From NCBI GenBank assembly GCA_947474445.1, contig CANJJY010000071.1:1-13994 (forward strand): 13,994 nucleotides of DNA, read 5' to 3'. Positions 1 to 8,399 of this stretch are shown here, in pieces. A program made the position numbers and the translations under genes. Position 1 is the stretch's first letter. The number at the start of each line of letters is the position of its first letter. The DNA is from Oligoflexaceae bacterium (GTDB taxonomy: Bacteria > Bdellovibrionota_B > Oligoflexia > Oligoflexales > Oligoflexaceae). The notes under the pieces are model-generated. The model did no database searches. It was not told the DNA's origin and saw only the letters and a program-made list of their open reading frames with translations.

Positions 1-964
1 ATCCGGTGTGGGCGATGGTCGAGTAGGCGAGCATACGCTTCAGATTCTGCTGCATCAGTCCCGCGAGCGAACCGAGGAGCAGCGTGGCCGCGATCAAGAC
101 CCAAAGAATCCGGGCAAAGCCGCCATCAGCTGCCATCAATCCAGGCATTGCCAGAACTTCGCTACTAAAACGGAGGAGTGCACCGACCGCCGCAGCCTTG
201 ACCGCTGAGATCATAAAGCCGCTCACCGGCGTGGCGGCGCCGGTATAAACATCGGGAAGCCACATATGAAAAGGAACAGCGCCGATCTTAAAGAGAAACC
301 CAACGCCGATCATACCCAATCCGATGATCGGCATCGTCGGAAGAGCCGCCGCCCATTGCTGCCGAAAAGCCTCATGAATCGCCGGATAGAGAAGACTACC
401 CGTACTTCCGTAAACGAGGGTCACACCATAGAGGAGAACGGCGCTGGCCGTCCCACCGAGCAGAAAGTACTTCAGGCCCGCTTCCGCCGCATCAGGCGAC
501 TGCCTGCGCATCGCTACTAAAATATAGACAGCGAGCGAGAGGAGCTCGAGGCCGATGAAGAGAAAGACTAAATCGCGGGTCGAGACCAGCACCATCATTC
601 CGATCAAGGACATCCCGATCAAAGGAAAGTATTCAGCGTGGATGTTCTCGCGCTGGTCATAACCAAAGGACATCAAGGCCGTCGCCAATCCGCAGGTCAG
701 AAGGATCGCCGTAAAGAGCTGACTCATCTTGTCAAAGACCAGAGTGCCACCGAGCACACTGATGGGTCCCGGCGTCAGACTCACAGAGGCAAGCGCGATC
801 AAAATGCCGATGATTAAGATATTAAAGGCCCAGACCCGTCCGTTCTTGACCGGCGAAAACACGAGGCCAAGAATAGAGCTGAGGGTCATGACGATCAGTG
901 GGATGAGTCCGGACCACTGCTCACCGCCTATCATCTGGATAGGAAAAACTTCCTGAAAAGACAC
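1..964 (-). CDS. nuoN: NADH-quinone oxidoreductase subunit N, 3' end outside window
   Basis: Antiporter-like membrane subunit of complex I, one of three proton channels of the membrane arm. I translated it by hand: 321 codons run open from a GTG at 964 to the left edge, where the protein is cut within the NLKRMLAYSTIAHTG segment, so roughly the last third is missing. The start is fixed by a strong Shine-Dalgarno (AGGGAGGAG, 5 nt before GTG) and by the nuoM stop 20 bp upstream. The expected channel residues are visible: Glu140 in the IGLELLSL helix, Lys226 in FLFKIGAVPFHMWLPD, Lys256 in SAVKAAAVG, and Lys309. The PFHMWLPDVYTGAATPVS signature is intact. Being multi-helix and hydrophobic, it acts in the cytoplasmic membrane. 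It is the last gene of the operon as far as the window shows. Family assignment is secure from the motifs and from its place after nuoM. Confidence 0.95.
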   Translation of the reverse strand, partial: MSFQEVFPIQMIGGEQWSGLIPLIVMTLSSILGLVFSPVKNGRVWAFNILIIGILIALASVSLTPGPISVLGGTLVFDKMSQLFTAILLTCGLATALMSFGYDQRENIHAEYFPLIGMSLIGMMVLVSTRDLVFLFIGLELLSLAVYILVAMRRQSPDAAEAGLKYFLLGGTASAVLLYGVTLVYGSTGSLLYPAIHEAFRQQWAAALPTMPIIGLGMIGVGFLFKIGAVPFHMWLPDVYTGAATPVSGFMISAVKAAAVGALLRFSSEVLAMPGLMAADGGFARILWVLIAATLLLGSLAGLMQQNLKRMLAYSTIAHTG

Positions 965-969
965 GGGTT

Positions 970-978
970 CTCCTCCCT
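970..978 (-). promoter_or_regulatory. Ribosome binding site that decides the nuoN start
   Basis: Minus-strand AGGGAGGAG followed by five bases and GTG. It is a near-perfect anti-Shine-Dalgarno match. It argues for the GTG at 964 over the in-frame ATG ten codons later, which has no comparable site. Confidence 0.7.
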
Positions 979-984
979 ATTACT

Positions 985-2571
985 TTACTGTGCGATAGGA
1001 TCTTGGGTTGACGAAACCTGAGGCTGCACGTCGCTAGTCGCGACGGGAGCTGCGATACGCTGTTTCAGCGTTTCGACAGCCGCCACGGAGCGACTGAGAA
1101 AAGGCTGCGGCGCAATACCGATGCCGACCACAAAACCACCGAGGACGGTCACAACGAGGACTTCGGCGAACCCGAGATCCTTCTGTTCAATCGCTGCCCC
1201 TACCTTGGAGGCCCCAAACATCACCCTTTGATAGACATTGAGCATATAGAGCGCCCCGAACACCATACCAGCAGCCGCGACGGCGGTCGCCAGGGCATTG
1301 ACGCGAAAGCTAGCGATCAGCACCATGAATTCGCCGACAAAGCCGTTGGTGCCTGGCAGCGCTACCGACGAGAGGACAAACAGCATGAGAAAGCTAGCGA
1401 GCAGAGGCGTCGCGCGCGCCCAGCCACCAAAGTCGGTCAAGAGCTGCGATCCGCGTCTCTCTTCCAAGCAATGGGCGAGGAAAAAGAGGCCGGCAATCAC
1501 GATCCCGTGGTTGACCATCTGCAGAAGAGAGCCTGAAATCCCTGCCCCTTGGAGCGAGAAGAGTCCGAGGAGGATGTAACTCACGTGAGACAGCGAGGAA
1601 TAGGCGATGGCTGCCTTGATGTTTTTCTGCGCCAAAGCCAAGAGAGCCCCGTAGATCACGCCCGCGGCGGCCATCCACATGAGGACAGGACCGTAGGCAT
1701 GCATCGCCTGTGGGAACAGAGGCAGCATCAGTTTTAGAATTCCATAGGTTCCCATCTTCGACAGGATCGCGGCGAGATAGATCGTCACGGCGATAGGAGC
1801 CTGCGTATAGGTCGCTGCCATCCAGCCATGCAGAGGCACAAGCGGCGCCTTGATAAAAAAGGCGGCGCCGAAAACGAGAAATAAAAGTCCTTGGACAGAC
1901 AGAAGGCCACCCAAAGGTCCCCCGAAAGGCAGCGAGAGACTCGTGATGCTCGCGATGGATGCATCGGCGACGCCAGTCGCCTGCTGCTGCTGAAAGATGA
2001 GCCAGACGATGCCGAGCAGCATCAGCAGAGAACCGGCAAAGGTGTAGAGAAAAAACTGCAGAGTTGCCTTTGCTCTCTGGGCTCCGCCGTACATTCCTAC
2101 TAGCAGGTAGGCCGGAACTAAGATGAGTTCCCAAAATACGTAAAACAGCAAAAGATCCTGACTGAGAAAGGTGCCGAGAGCTCCGGTTTCCATCAGCAGG
2201 ACTAAGGCAGGAATCACCTTGAATTGCCCACTTTCATTCTGCGCGCTGCGGACCGACCAGGTCCCGATCAATACGAGAGGGGTGAGCCAGGCCGTGAGGA
2301 GGAGAAGCGGCAGGTTCAAGCCATCGACGGCCAGGGCAAAGGAAGCACCGAGTTGAGGTAACCAAGTCGCCTTGATAGACAGAGCGCTGGGCACCACCAG
2401 AGGATCAAAGACCTGCGCGATGACCAAAGCGCAGACGGCTGCGCCGAGACTAAAGACTAAAGCGAGTGGCCGTCCCCAGCTCCTGAGCTGAGCGGGCAGA
2501 AGGAGAACGAGAATAGCCCCGAGCGCAGGGAGAAATAAAAGACCGTTGAGTAGCAGCTGGTTCTCGTTCAT
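985..2571 (-). CDS. nuoM: NADH-quinone oxidoreductase subunit M
   Basis: Antiporter-like proton-translocating subunit of the complex I membrane arm, 528 aa from the ATG at 2571. That ATG overlaps the nuoL stop as ATGA, the usual coupled junction. A GTG four codons earlier (2583) is possible but less likely. Expected charged residues are present: Glu148 in YVFWELILVPAYLL, Lys241 in FFIKAPLVPLHGW, Lys272 in SKMGTYG, His329, His355 in VNHG, and Glu414 in GEFMVL. They align with the essential E. coli NuoM Glu144, Lys234, Lys265 and Glu407 positions. An oddity is that the segment after Lys241 reads HGWMAATY instead of the family's HTWLPDAH, losing the Pro-Asp and the second His. The C-terminal tail of about 30 residues is polar and rich in Gln, Ser and Ala. 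Family certain; consequence of the motif change unknown. Confidence 0.97.
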   Translation of the reverse strand: MNENQLLLNGLLFLPALGAILVLLLPAQLRSWGRPLALVFSLGAAVCALVIAQVFDPLVVPSALSIKATWLPQLGASFALAVDGLNLPLLLLTAWLTPLVLIGTWSVRSAQNESGQFKVIPALVLLMETGALGTFLSQDLLLFYVFWELILVPAYLLVGMYGGAQRAKATLQFFLYTFAGSLLMLLGIVWLIFQQQQATGVADASIASITSLSLPFGGPLGGLLSVQGLLFLVFGAAFFIKAPLVPLHGWMAATYTQAPIAVTIYLAAILSKMGTYGILKLMLPLFPQAMHAYGPVLMWMAAAGVIYGALLALAQKNIKAAIAYSSLSHVSYILLGLFSLQGAGISGSLLQMVNHGIVIAGLFFLAHCLEERRGSQLLTDFGGWARATPLLASFLMLFVLSSVALPGTNGFVGEFMVLIASFRVNALATAVAAAGMVFGALYMLNVYQRVMFGASKVGAAIEQKDLGFAEVLVVTVLGGFVVGIGIAPQPFLSRSVAAVETLKQRIAAPVATSDVQPQVSSTQDPIAQ

Positions 2572-4490
2572 ACGTGTGCCCACACAAGAAGGATTCCGAT
2601 GATAGCGACGAGGCCTGCGGTGAGGACCAGAGCAAAAGCCTGAAGATCACCGTTCTGCAAGGCCCGCATCCGCTGACCCGACCAGAGGGAGCCCGAGCCT
2701 AACCAGCCGCCGAAGTTTTGCACAAAACCCACTTCCAAAACGCGCGCCATCCACTCGCCGGCCCGATAGAGCGGCTTGACGAAGAGCGCTCCGTAGATTT
2801 CATCGACAAAGAATTTTCCTTCAAACAGTCGCCTGAGACCCGGCAAAGGCAAATCAAAGCGGCGCCGGAAAGTGAGATAAGAGACGATGCTGCCGGCCAC
2901 GCCGAGCGCGACGGCGAGAAACGAAACCACTCCTTCGGACAAAGGACCTTCGAGCATCGCCGCGGCCGGAATCACGGGAGACAGCCATGCGCTCAGGCTA
3001 TGCATGGACTCGAGACCCAAAGCATGGGTCCAGGCATGGGGCACGCCGAGGAAACCACCGACGGTAGCCAGTACGGCGAGAATCACCAGGGGGAGAGTCA
3101 TGACGAAAGGCGACTCGTGTCCGCCCAGTCCTTGGCGAGCTTGCCCCCAGAACGTGAGGACGAGAAGTCGCACGGTATAAACCGCCGTCAAAAACGCAGC
3201 AACGGCGCCGCAGGCAAAGAGGAGCCAACCGCCGCGTGGCTGCACCAGAACTTCATAGAGAATTTCGTCTTTGCTGAAGAATCCACTGAACACCGGCAAA
3301 CCAATGATGGCCGCGCTGCCGGCCAGCATCGTGATGTGCGTGAGGGGCAACTTGGAAGCCAGTCCCCCCATCTTTCTCATATCCTGCTCGCCATCGCAGC
3401 CGTGGATCACTGAACCGGCGCCGAGAAAGAGCAGGGCCTTGAAAAAAGCGTGCGTCATCAGGTGAAAAACCGCTGTTTGGTACGCGCCGACGCCGAGGGC
3501 TAAAAACATGAAACCGAGCTGCGACACCGTGGAATACGCAAGAACGCGTTTGATATCGTTCTGCACGAGAGCGATGGTACCCGCAAACAAGGCCGTCAAA
3601 GCTCCGGTCCAAGCGACGAGAACCATGAGGTTTGGAAACAGTTCAAACATGAAGTGCATCCGCGCGAACAAATAAATTCCTGCCGTCACCATCGTCGCTG
3701 CGTGAATCAGCGCTGATACCGGCGTCGGTCCGGCCATCGCATCGGGAAGCCAGACGTAGAGAGGCAGCTGCGCTGATTTCCCTGTAGCAGCGAAGAAGAG
3801 CAGAACGGCGGCGATGCCGAGCATCCCCATCGCTTCCGGGGCCATATGCTGCGCGAGAGCCGAAAAACTCAGGGTTCCCGCATTCAAGTAAAGTATGCAC
3901 ATAGCCAAGACAAAGCCGAGATCGCCCACGCGGTTGACGAGGAAGGCCTTGCGAGCCGCCACAGCATTGGCTTCTTCGCTGTACCAGTAGCTGATCAAGA
4001 GATAAGAGCAGAGACCCACGCCCTCCCAACCGAAGAAGACGAAGAGGAGGTTATCGCTCAAGACGAGGAGAAGCATGGCGAAGCAAAACAGATTGAGATA
4101 AGCAAAAAAGCGGGCCGCGCCCTTTTCATGGGACATGTAGCCGATGCTATAGAGGTGAATCAGCGTGCCGATCCCCGTGATGATGAGGGTCATCAGCGAA
4201 CTGAGCCGATCGAGATGCAAAACCAGAGAAATCTTGAGATCGCTGATCGCCACCCAATCGTAGAGGGGCTGAACCAGAGGCCCGTTGCTGGATCGCAAGG
4301 CGACAAAGCCCATGCAAGCCAAGATAAAACTGAGGAACATGACGACGGTGGCGATACCGCCGGCGATGCCGACATGCGTCCGACCCATGCCTTTGGCAGC
4401 AAGAGGGTAAGCCAATCCGTTAAGGAGAAAGCCGAACAGCGGCAAGAGGAGAATCCACAGCGGGAGTGAGGATAGGATCGGTTCAGACAT
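2568..4490 (-). CDS. nuoL: NADH-quinone oxidoreductase subunit L
   Basis: Distal antiporter-like subunit of complex I, 640 aa, carrying one proton channel and the long lateral helix along the membrane arm. Channel residues are visible: Glu156 in GWEGVGLCSYLL, Lys238 in ATGKSAQLPLYVWLPD, His263 in ALIHAATMVTAG, Lys351 in THAFFKALLFL, and Lys407-Asp408 in SGFFSKDEI. These match E. coli NuoL Glu144, Lys229, Lys342, Lys399 and Asp400. The part after about residue 545 (GLRRLFEGKFFVDEIYG onward) is the amphipathic lateral helix, followed by a final hydrophobic anchor at about 617-638. The start is the ATG at 4490. Its AAGGA ribosome site overlaps the nuoK stop codon, with only 6 bp between the genes. 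The length is normal for the family, with no lesion seen. Confidence 0.98.
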   Translation of the reverse strand: MSEPILSSLPLWILLLPLFGFLLNGLAYPLAAKGMGRTHVGIAGGIATVVMFLSFILACMGFVALRSSNGPLVQPLYDWVAISDLKISLVLHLDRLSSLMTLIITGIGTLIHLYSIGYMSHEKGAARFFAYLNLFCFAMLLLVLSDNLLFVFFGWEGVGLCSYLLISYWYSEEANAVAARKAFLVNRVGDLGFVLAMCILYLNAGTLSFSALAQHMAPEAMGMLGIAAVLLFFAATGKSAQLPLYVWLPDAMAGPTPVSALIHAATMVTAGIYLFARMHFMFELFPNLMVLVAWTGALTALFAGTIALVQNDIKRVLAYSTVSQLGFMFLALGVGAYQTAVFHLMTHAFFKALLFLGAGSVIHGCDGEQDMRKMGGLASKLPLTHITMLAGSAAIIGLPVFSGFFSKDEILYEVLVQPRGGWLLFACGAVAAFLTAVYTVRLLVLTFWGQARQGLGGHESPFVMTLPLVILAVLATVGGFLGVPHAWTHALGLESMHSLSAWLSPVIPAAAMLEGPLSEGVVSFLAVALGVAGSIVSYLTFRRRFDLPLPGLRRLFEGKFFVDEIYGALFVKPLYRAGEWMARVLEVGFVQNFGGWLGSGSLWSGQRMRALQNGDLQAFALVLTAGLVAIIGILLVWAHV

Positions 4491-4496
4491 AAGTCC

Positions 4497-4799
4497 TTAG
4501 CCTCGCATGCGAGTGGTTAGGTTGGTCTTGATACTACCGAAATTTCGATAGACGTTGACCAAAATGGAAAGACCGACGGCTGATTCAGCAGCAGCGATGG
4601 TGATCACAAAGAAGACCTGGAGTTGGCCAGAGACCTGCTGCAATTCATGCGCAAAGGTCACAAAGGATAAGTTGATGGCATTGAGCATCAACTCGATCCC
4701 CATCAGCATAACGATCGTATTGCGTCGCAAGAGCAAGGTAAGAAGGCCCATACAGAAGAGATAGGCGGAGAGCAGGTGAAGGAGAGTCCCGGTTTCCAT
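4497..4799 (-). CDS. nuoK: NADH-quinone oxidoreductase subunit K
   Basis: Small three-helix membrane subunit (homologue of mitochondrial ND4L) between NuoJ and NuoN in the proton arm. Starting at the ATG at 4799 gives exactly 100 aa. The two buried glutamates then fall at Glu36 (LMGIELMLNA) and Glu72 (IAAAESAVGLS), the same numbers and length as E. coli NuoK, and the protein ends in MRG as that one does. This start also places AGGTGG about 10 nt upstream. A TTG three codons earlier (4808), overlapping the nuoJ stop, has its ribosome site too close and is rejected. Gap to nuoJ is 5 bp and to nuoL 6 bp. Confidence 0.97.
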   Translation of the reverse strand: METGTLLHLLSAYLFCMGLLTLLLRRNTIVMLMGIELMLNAINLSFVTFAHELQQVSGQLQVFFVITIAAAESAVGLSILVNVYRNFGSIKTNLTTRMRG

Positions 4800-4804
4800 C
4801 AGTC

Positions 4805-5329
4805 TCAATCCACCTTTCTTTTCGCCAAGACCAAAGCGCCGGCCATTGCTACGAGCAAGAGCAGGGAAATCACTTCGAACTGGATGTAATACTCAGAAAA
4901 CAAAACGCCCGACAAAGCCACGACATTGCCGCCGTGTTCCTTGATCGCACTGATGCTCCAAGGTCCAGGCCTCGGCCCATGGCTTTCTCCCGCCCATTGA
5001 AAAAAAGCGTAAGCCAAGCCGAGGAAAAGTCCGACAACGCTCCAAAAGCCGGCATAGGTCCGCCAGGACTCGAGATTGATCTCGCTTTTCTCCTCATTCA
5101 TGTTGAGAAGCATGATGGAAAAGACAAAGAGGACCATGACTGCACCGGCATAGACGATCGCCTGCAAGGCGGCCACGAAGTGAGCGCCGATGGCCGCATA
5201 GACCCCAGCGAGCGTCAGCATGAGAGCGACCAGAGAAAAGGCGCTGGTAATGGGATTTTTGGCGACCGTCATGACAATGCCTAAAACCACGATGATTGCT
5301 GATAACAAGGCGAGAACAGGTTCAACCAC
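4805..5329 (-). CDS. nuoJ: NADH-quinone oxidoreductase subunit J
   Basis: Membrane subunit (homologue of ND6) of complex I, 174 aa with about five transmembrane segments. The hallmark third helix reads QAIVYAGAVMVLFVFSIMLL (residues 56-75), including Tyr60 and the glycine of the pi-bulge helix whose rearrangement links quinone chemistry to the proton arm in known structures. Start is GTG at 5329, overlapping the nuoI 3' end by 8 bp, with GGGAGG upstream inside nuoI. The carboxy end LVLAKRKVD is a typical short basic tail. There are no in-frame interruptions. Confidence 0.96.
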   Translation of the reverse strand: MVEPVLALLSAIIVVLGIVMTVAKNPITSAFSLVALMLTLAGVYAAIGAHFVAALQAIVYAGAVMVLFVFSIMLLNMNEEKSEINLESWRTYAGFWSVVGLFLGLAYAFFQWAGESHGPRPGPWSISAIKEHGGNVVALSGVLFSEYYIQFEVISLLLLVAMAGALVLAKRKVD

Positions 5330-5819
5330 GTCCCTTGACCTCCCGTTTTAAATGATCGAGATCGTAGATCGTGTCTTCGCGCGTGAGCTTGGCCATCTCA
5401 TAGTTACGCGACAACTTGATCGCATCCTTTGGACAAGCTTCCTCGCAAAATCCGCAGAAACAGCAGCGCAGGGCATCGATGTCGAAGCGAGCCGGCCGCT
5501 TTTCCTTGCGCACGCCGTAGGGATTCTCTTCGGCGGGTCTTTCTTCCGCGATGATGGTGATACACTCGGCAGGGCAGACGGTCTGACAGAGATAGCAGGA
5601 CGTGCAGTTTTCCGTCTTGTTCGCATCGACCGAGATGAAGTGTTCGCCGCGGAAGCGCTGCGAATAGATCCGTTTTTGCTCCGGATACTGAATCGTGGTC
5701 GATTCACCGCGAAACAGGGTCCGATAGAATTGCTTAATCGTCACTTTCAGGCCGATCGCCAGCGCTGGCAGATAGATCTTGTCCCAAAAGGTTTCCTTGC
5801 GAGATACGATGATGGTCAT
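5322..5819 (-). CDS. nuoI: NADH-quinone oxidoreductase subunit I, 2x[4Fe-4S] ferredoxin-like
   Basis: Iron-sulfur subunit carrying clusters N6a and N6b, which pass electrons from NuoG to N2 in NuoB. At 165 aa, the two ferredoxin motifs are Cys72-x2-Cys75-x2-Cys78-x3-Cys82-Pro and Cys119-x2-Cys122-x2-Cys125-x3-Cys129-Pro. The linker includes the conserved ENPYG. Cys120 is an extra non-ligand cysteine. The start is placed at the ATG at 5819, because GGGAGG lies 6 nt before it. An in-frame ATG at 5837 lies inside the nuoH coding end and has no such site. It begins 2 bp after the nuoH stop. The N-terminal segment (WDKIYLPALAIGLKVTIKQF) is the amphipathic anchor to the membrane arm usual in this subunit. 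Confidence 0.97.
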   Translation of the reverse strand: MTIIVSRKETFWDKIYLPALAIGLKVTIKQFYRTLFRGESTTIQYPEQKRIYSQRFRGEHFISVDANKTENCTSCYLCQTVCPAECITIIAEERPAEENPYGVRKEKRPARFDIDALRCCFCGFCEEACPKDAIKLSRNYEMAKLTREDTIYDLDHLKREVKGRG

Positions 5820-5821
5820 AT

Positions 5822-6907
5822 TCAGCCTCCCATCCATGCGATTACAAGGGCTACAAACAGCAGATTGACGAGCGCGAGGGGGAAGAGGATCTTCCAGCCG
5901 AGATTCATCAACTGGTCAAAGCGGAAGCGCGGGAAGGTCCAACGCACCCACACGTAAAAAAACATCATGCAACCGACTTTGAAGATAAAGCCAGCGACTT
6001 GAAAAGCTGCCCGAATATTTTGCGTCCACTCCGGACTGAGCTGCAGGGCGCCGGCTATACCGGCAATCACTGTTTCCAATCCAGGGAACAAGGCATAGCC
6101 GCCAAAAAACAGCGTGATCAGCAGAGACGAGGCCATAATCATAGCCACGTATTCAGCAAAGAAGAACATGGCGAACTTGGTCGCGCCGTATTCGGTATGA
6201 TATCCGGCAACCAGCTCAGCATCGCCTTCCGGTAAATCGAAGGGCAAGCGGTTGGTTTCAGCGAAGATGGCGATGAGAAAGATCAGAAAAGCGATGGGAT
6301 TGAGGAAAATGCCCCAGCGCGGCATAAACCCAAACATCAACTGATCCTGATAGACCACCATTTCAGTGAGGTTTAGAGTTCCGTAAATGAGCAGCATGGA
6401 AACGAGCGAAAGACCAAGGGCGATCTCATAGCTCACCATCTGACTGCTGCCGCGCAGCGCTCCGAACATCGAATACTTGTTGTTGGACGCCCAACCGGCC
6501 AGCATGATGGGATAGACTTCCAGGCCGGCAAAGGCGAGCACCGAGAGAATACCGATATCGAGGCTCGCGATCTGCAGAGGAACCTGCTGCCCGCCGATCG
6601 CCAGAAAACTGCCGAAAGGAATCGCCGCAAAGGCCGCGAAAGGGGCAACGGCGGCTATCATCGGCGCGACGTGATAATAGAACTTGGAGGCTTCTTTCGG
6701 AACGAAGTCTTCCTTGAAAATAAACTTGATGACGTCGGCGACGGGCTGCAACAATCCAAAGGGCCCCACGCGGTTAGGACCGACTCGGCCCTGCATCCAA
6801 GCCGAGCCTCGACGTTCAAACCAGATGACGACCGGCACGGCGTTCAAGACGACGGCGAGGACGAACACGAGTTTCAGCAGCAATGCGATGATGTCAAACA
6901 AAGTCAC
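5822..6907 (-). CDS. nuoH: NADH-quinone oxidoreductase subunit H
   Basis: Membrane subunit (ND1 homologue) forming the floor of the quinone cavity and joining peripheral and membrane arms, 361 aa with about eight transmembrane segments. Signatures: ERRGSAWMQGRVGPNRVGPFG (residues 31-51), LAGWASNNKYSMFGALRGSS (136-155), and the acidic loop AETNRLPFDLPEGDAELVAGY (216-236), with Glu216, Asp224, Glu227, Asp229 and Glu231 along the proposed proton path from the quinone site. The start is GTG at 6907, overlapping the end of nuoG by 14 bp. GAGG lies 6 nt before it, and there is no better ATG nearby. Length and motifs are complete. Confidence 0.97.
   Translation of the reverse strand: MTLFDIIALLLKLVFVLAVVLNAVPVVIWFERRGSAWMQGRVGPNRVGPFGLLQPVADVIKFIFKEDFVPKEASKFYYHVAPMIAAVAPFAAFAAIPFGSFLAIGGQQVPLQIASLDIGILSVLAFAGLEVYPIMLAGWASNNKYSMFGALRGSSQMVSYEIALGLSLVSMLLIYGTLNLTEMVVYQDQLMFGFMPRWGIFLNPIAFLIFLIAIFAETNRLPFDLPEGDAELVAGYHTEYGATKFAMFFFAEYVAMIMASSLLITLFFGGYALFPGLETVIAGIAGALQLSPEWTQNIRAAFQVAGFIFKVGCMMFFYVWVRWTFPRFRFDQLMNLGWKILFPLALVNLLFVALVIAWMGG
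5826..5831 (-). promoter_or_regulatory. Ribosome binding site that decides the nuoI start
   Basis: Minus-strand GGGAGG lies six bases before the ATG at 5819. It lies within the last codons of nuoH, so nuoI translation is likely coupled to nuoH. It supports the shorter 165-aa NuoI over the longer in-frame version. Confidence 0.65.
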
Positions 6908-8387
6908 GGGCTACCTCGCGCTCGGCTGTCTCTGGGTGCGCCTTCATCATCGTGCGCATGCCATCAAGAATTTTCTTCACGCTCGCTGCGTGGCCGTGAC
7001 TTTTCACAGCCGCTTCGAAGGTTTGGACCAAGCCCTCGCAGTTGGTGTAGCTGCCGGCTTTCTCTAGCGTAGAAAGTCCAGGAAGCACCGCCGCGAAACG
7101 AGCGCTTTCGCTTTGATTGAAGACGCCCCAGGCGATCTCAAAGGCGGCCAGCTTCTGCGCAGGGAGGGTCGCCCGCCCGCTGCGGAAGAAAAGGGCGACA
7201 TCAAAATCGCCGTCTCGAGCGGCTAGAGGATGGAGACCCAACTGTTCAATTCCCCGCGTGTTCGGCGTCTGATCGCGCCGCCGCAGGATCTTATCGACAG
7301 GCGCATCGTCGCCGCTCGACTGCACACCCTCACCGGTTCCATTCCAGCTGCGGATGACCAGTTCACCGCGCGTCAGACTCGGCAGGATTTGCATGAGATT
7401 GGCCGCTTCTTCACTGCTCGCATCGGTACCGATGAGCAGCAGCACCCGCTTGGCCTGATTCATTTCGCGGAGCAACCAGGTGATCAGCGTTTCCCACGTA
7501 GTCGCCTGGGGCGCGCTCTGCGCGAGACCTCGCAAGAGAGGCTGCACCACCCGTTGAGGATCGCTATAGGTGTGATAGGACACGCGGCCGGCATCGCAGA
7601 TCCAATGACCGTTCACCTGATCGTTGCGACGAGCGCGGTAGCGTTGCACGACGTTCTTTTCTTCGTCAGCAAAGATCGAGCAACCTCGCGCGCAGCCGTC
7701 GCAGAGCGAGGGCTTAGGCTTGAGAAACCATACCCGCTTTTTAAATCGAAAATCATTGAAGGTGATGGCACCGACCGGACAGATATCGGCGATATTACCT
7801 TGGTACTCGTTGAAGACGCCGAGATCATCGGCGGTCATCAGTTCTTTCTTCCAACCGCGGTTTTCCATCAGCAGCTCGTGCGTTTTAGTCACGTCTTCGG
7901 TGAATCTTACGCAGCGCTCGCAGTGGATGCAGCGGTTCATATTGAGCGTAAGGCGGTCGGACAGCTTTTTGGTACTCGCTTCGACCCAGACGCGCTTGTC
8001 TTCCTGAAAACGGCTGGTCGAGGGACCGTATTCGTAGTTGTAATCTTGCAGCGAGCATTCGCCCGCCTGATCGCAGACGGGGCAATCGAGGGGATGGTTG
8101 AGCAATAGAAATTCCATTACGCCCGCCCGACTTTTGCGCACGCGCTCGCTCTGAGTATGGATGACCATTCCATCACTGGCCGGCGTCGAGCAAGCTGTCA
8201 TCAGCTTGGGAGCCTTCTCCACTTCGACCGTACACATCCGGCAGGTACCCGCCACAGGCAAACCGGGATGGTAGCAGAAACGCGGTATCCCTTGATCGAT
8301 AGCCGCTCGTTCGGCCGCGCGCATGATGGTATCGCCCGGTTCGAACTCAAAGGTTTGGCCATCAAAGGTGATTTTTGGCTTCGTCAT
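6894..8387 (-). CDS. nuoG: NADH-quinone oxidoreductase subunit G, compact form with N7 site
   Basis: Largest NADH-module subunit, electron wire between NuoF and NuoI, here 497 aa. Cluster ligands in order: N1b [2Fe-2S] Cys38, Cys49, Cys52, Cys66; N5 His98, Cys102, Cys105, Cys111; N4 Cys153, Cys156, Cys159, Cys203; and a full fourth set Cys229-x2-Cys232-x3-Cys236-x27-Cys264, matching the off-path N7 site. The remainder is a shortened molybdopterin-oxidoreductase-like domain ending soon after the family motif EKAGSYTNCEGLVQ (442-455). Typical NuoG proteins are longer (E. coli about 900 aa). It is not broken: the stop at 6894 overlaps nuoH by 14 bp, leaving no lost C-terminus, and the frame is open throughout. 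Start ATG 8387 has GGGAGAG upstream, 12 bp after nuoF. Residues 280-440 are poorly conserved by eye and I cannot assign function there. Confidence 0.96.
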   Translation of the reverse strand: MTKPKITFDGQTFEFEPGDTIMRAAERAAIDQGIPRFCYHPGLPVAGTCRMCTVEVEKAPKLMTACSTPASDGMVIHTQSERVRKSRAGVMEFLLLNHPLDCPVCDQAGECSLQDYNYEYGPSTSRFQEDKRVWVEASTKKLSDRLTLNMNRCIHCERCVRFTEDVTKTHELLMENRGWKKELMTADDLGVFNEYQGNIADICPVGAITFNDFRFKKRVWFLKPKPSLCDGCARGCSIFADEEKNVVQRYRARRNDQVNGHWICDAGRVSYHTYSDPQRVVQPLLRGLAQSAPQATTWETLITWLLREMNQAKRVLLLIGTDASSEEAANLMQILPSLTRGELVIRSWNGTGEGVQSSGDDAPVDKILRRRDQTPNTRGIEQLGLHPLAARDGDFDVALFFRSGRATLPAQKLAAFEIAWGVFNQSESARFAAVLPGLSTLEKAGSYTNCEGLVQTFEAAVKSHGHAASVKKILDGMRTMMKAHPETAEREVARDFV

Positions 8388-8399
8388 CGTGTCTCTCCC

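Noticed and set aside
7230..8108. Plus-strand open frame of 292 codons
   Set aside because: Antisense shadow of nuoG, whose minus-strand cysteine motifs prove the coding strand.
6894..8387. nuoG as a frameshifted or truncated pseudogene
   Set aside because: The frame is uninterrupted, the late motif EKAGSYTNCEGLVQ is present, and the stop overlaps the nuoH start with no spare DNA for a lost C-terminus.
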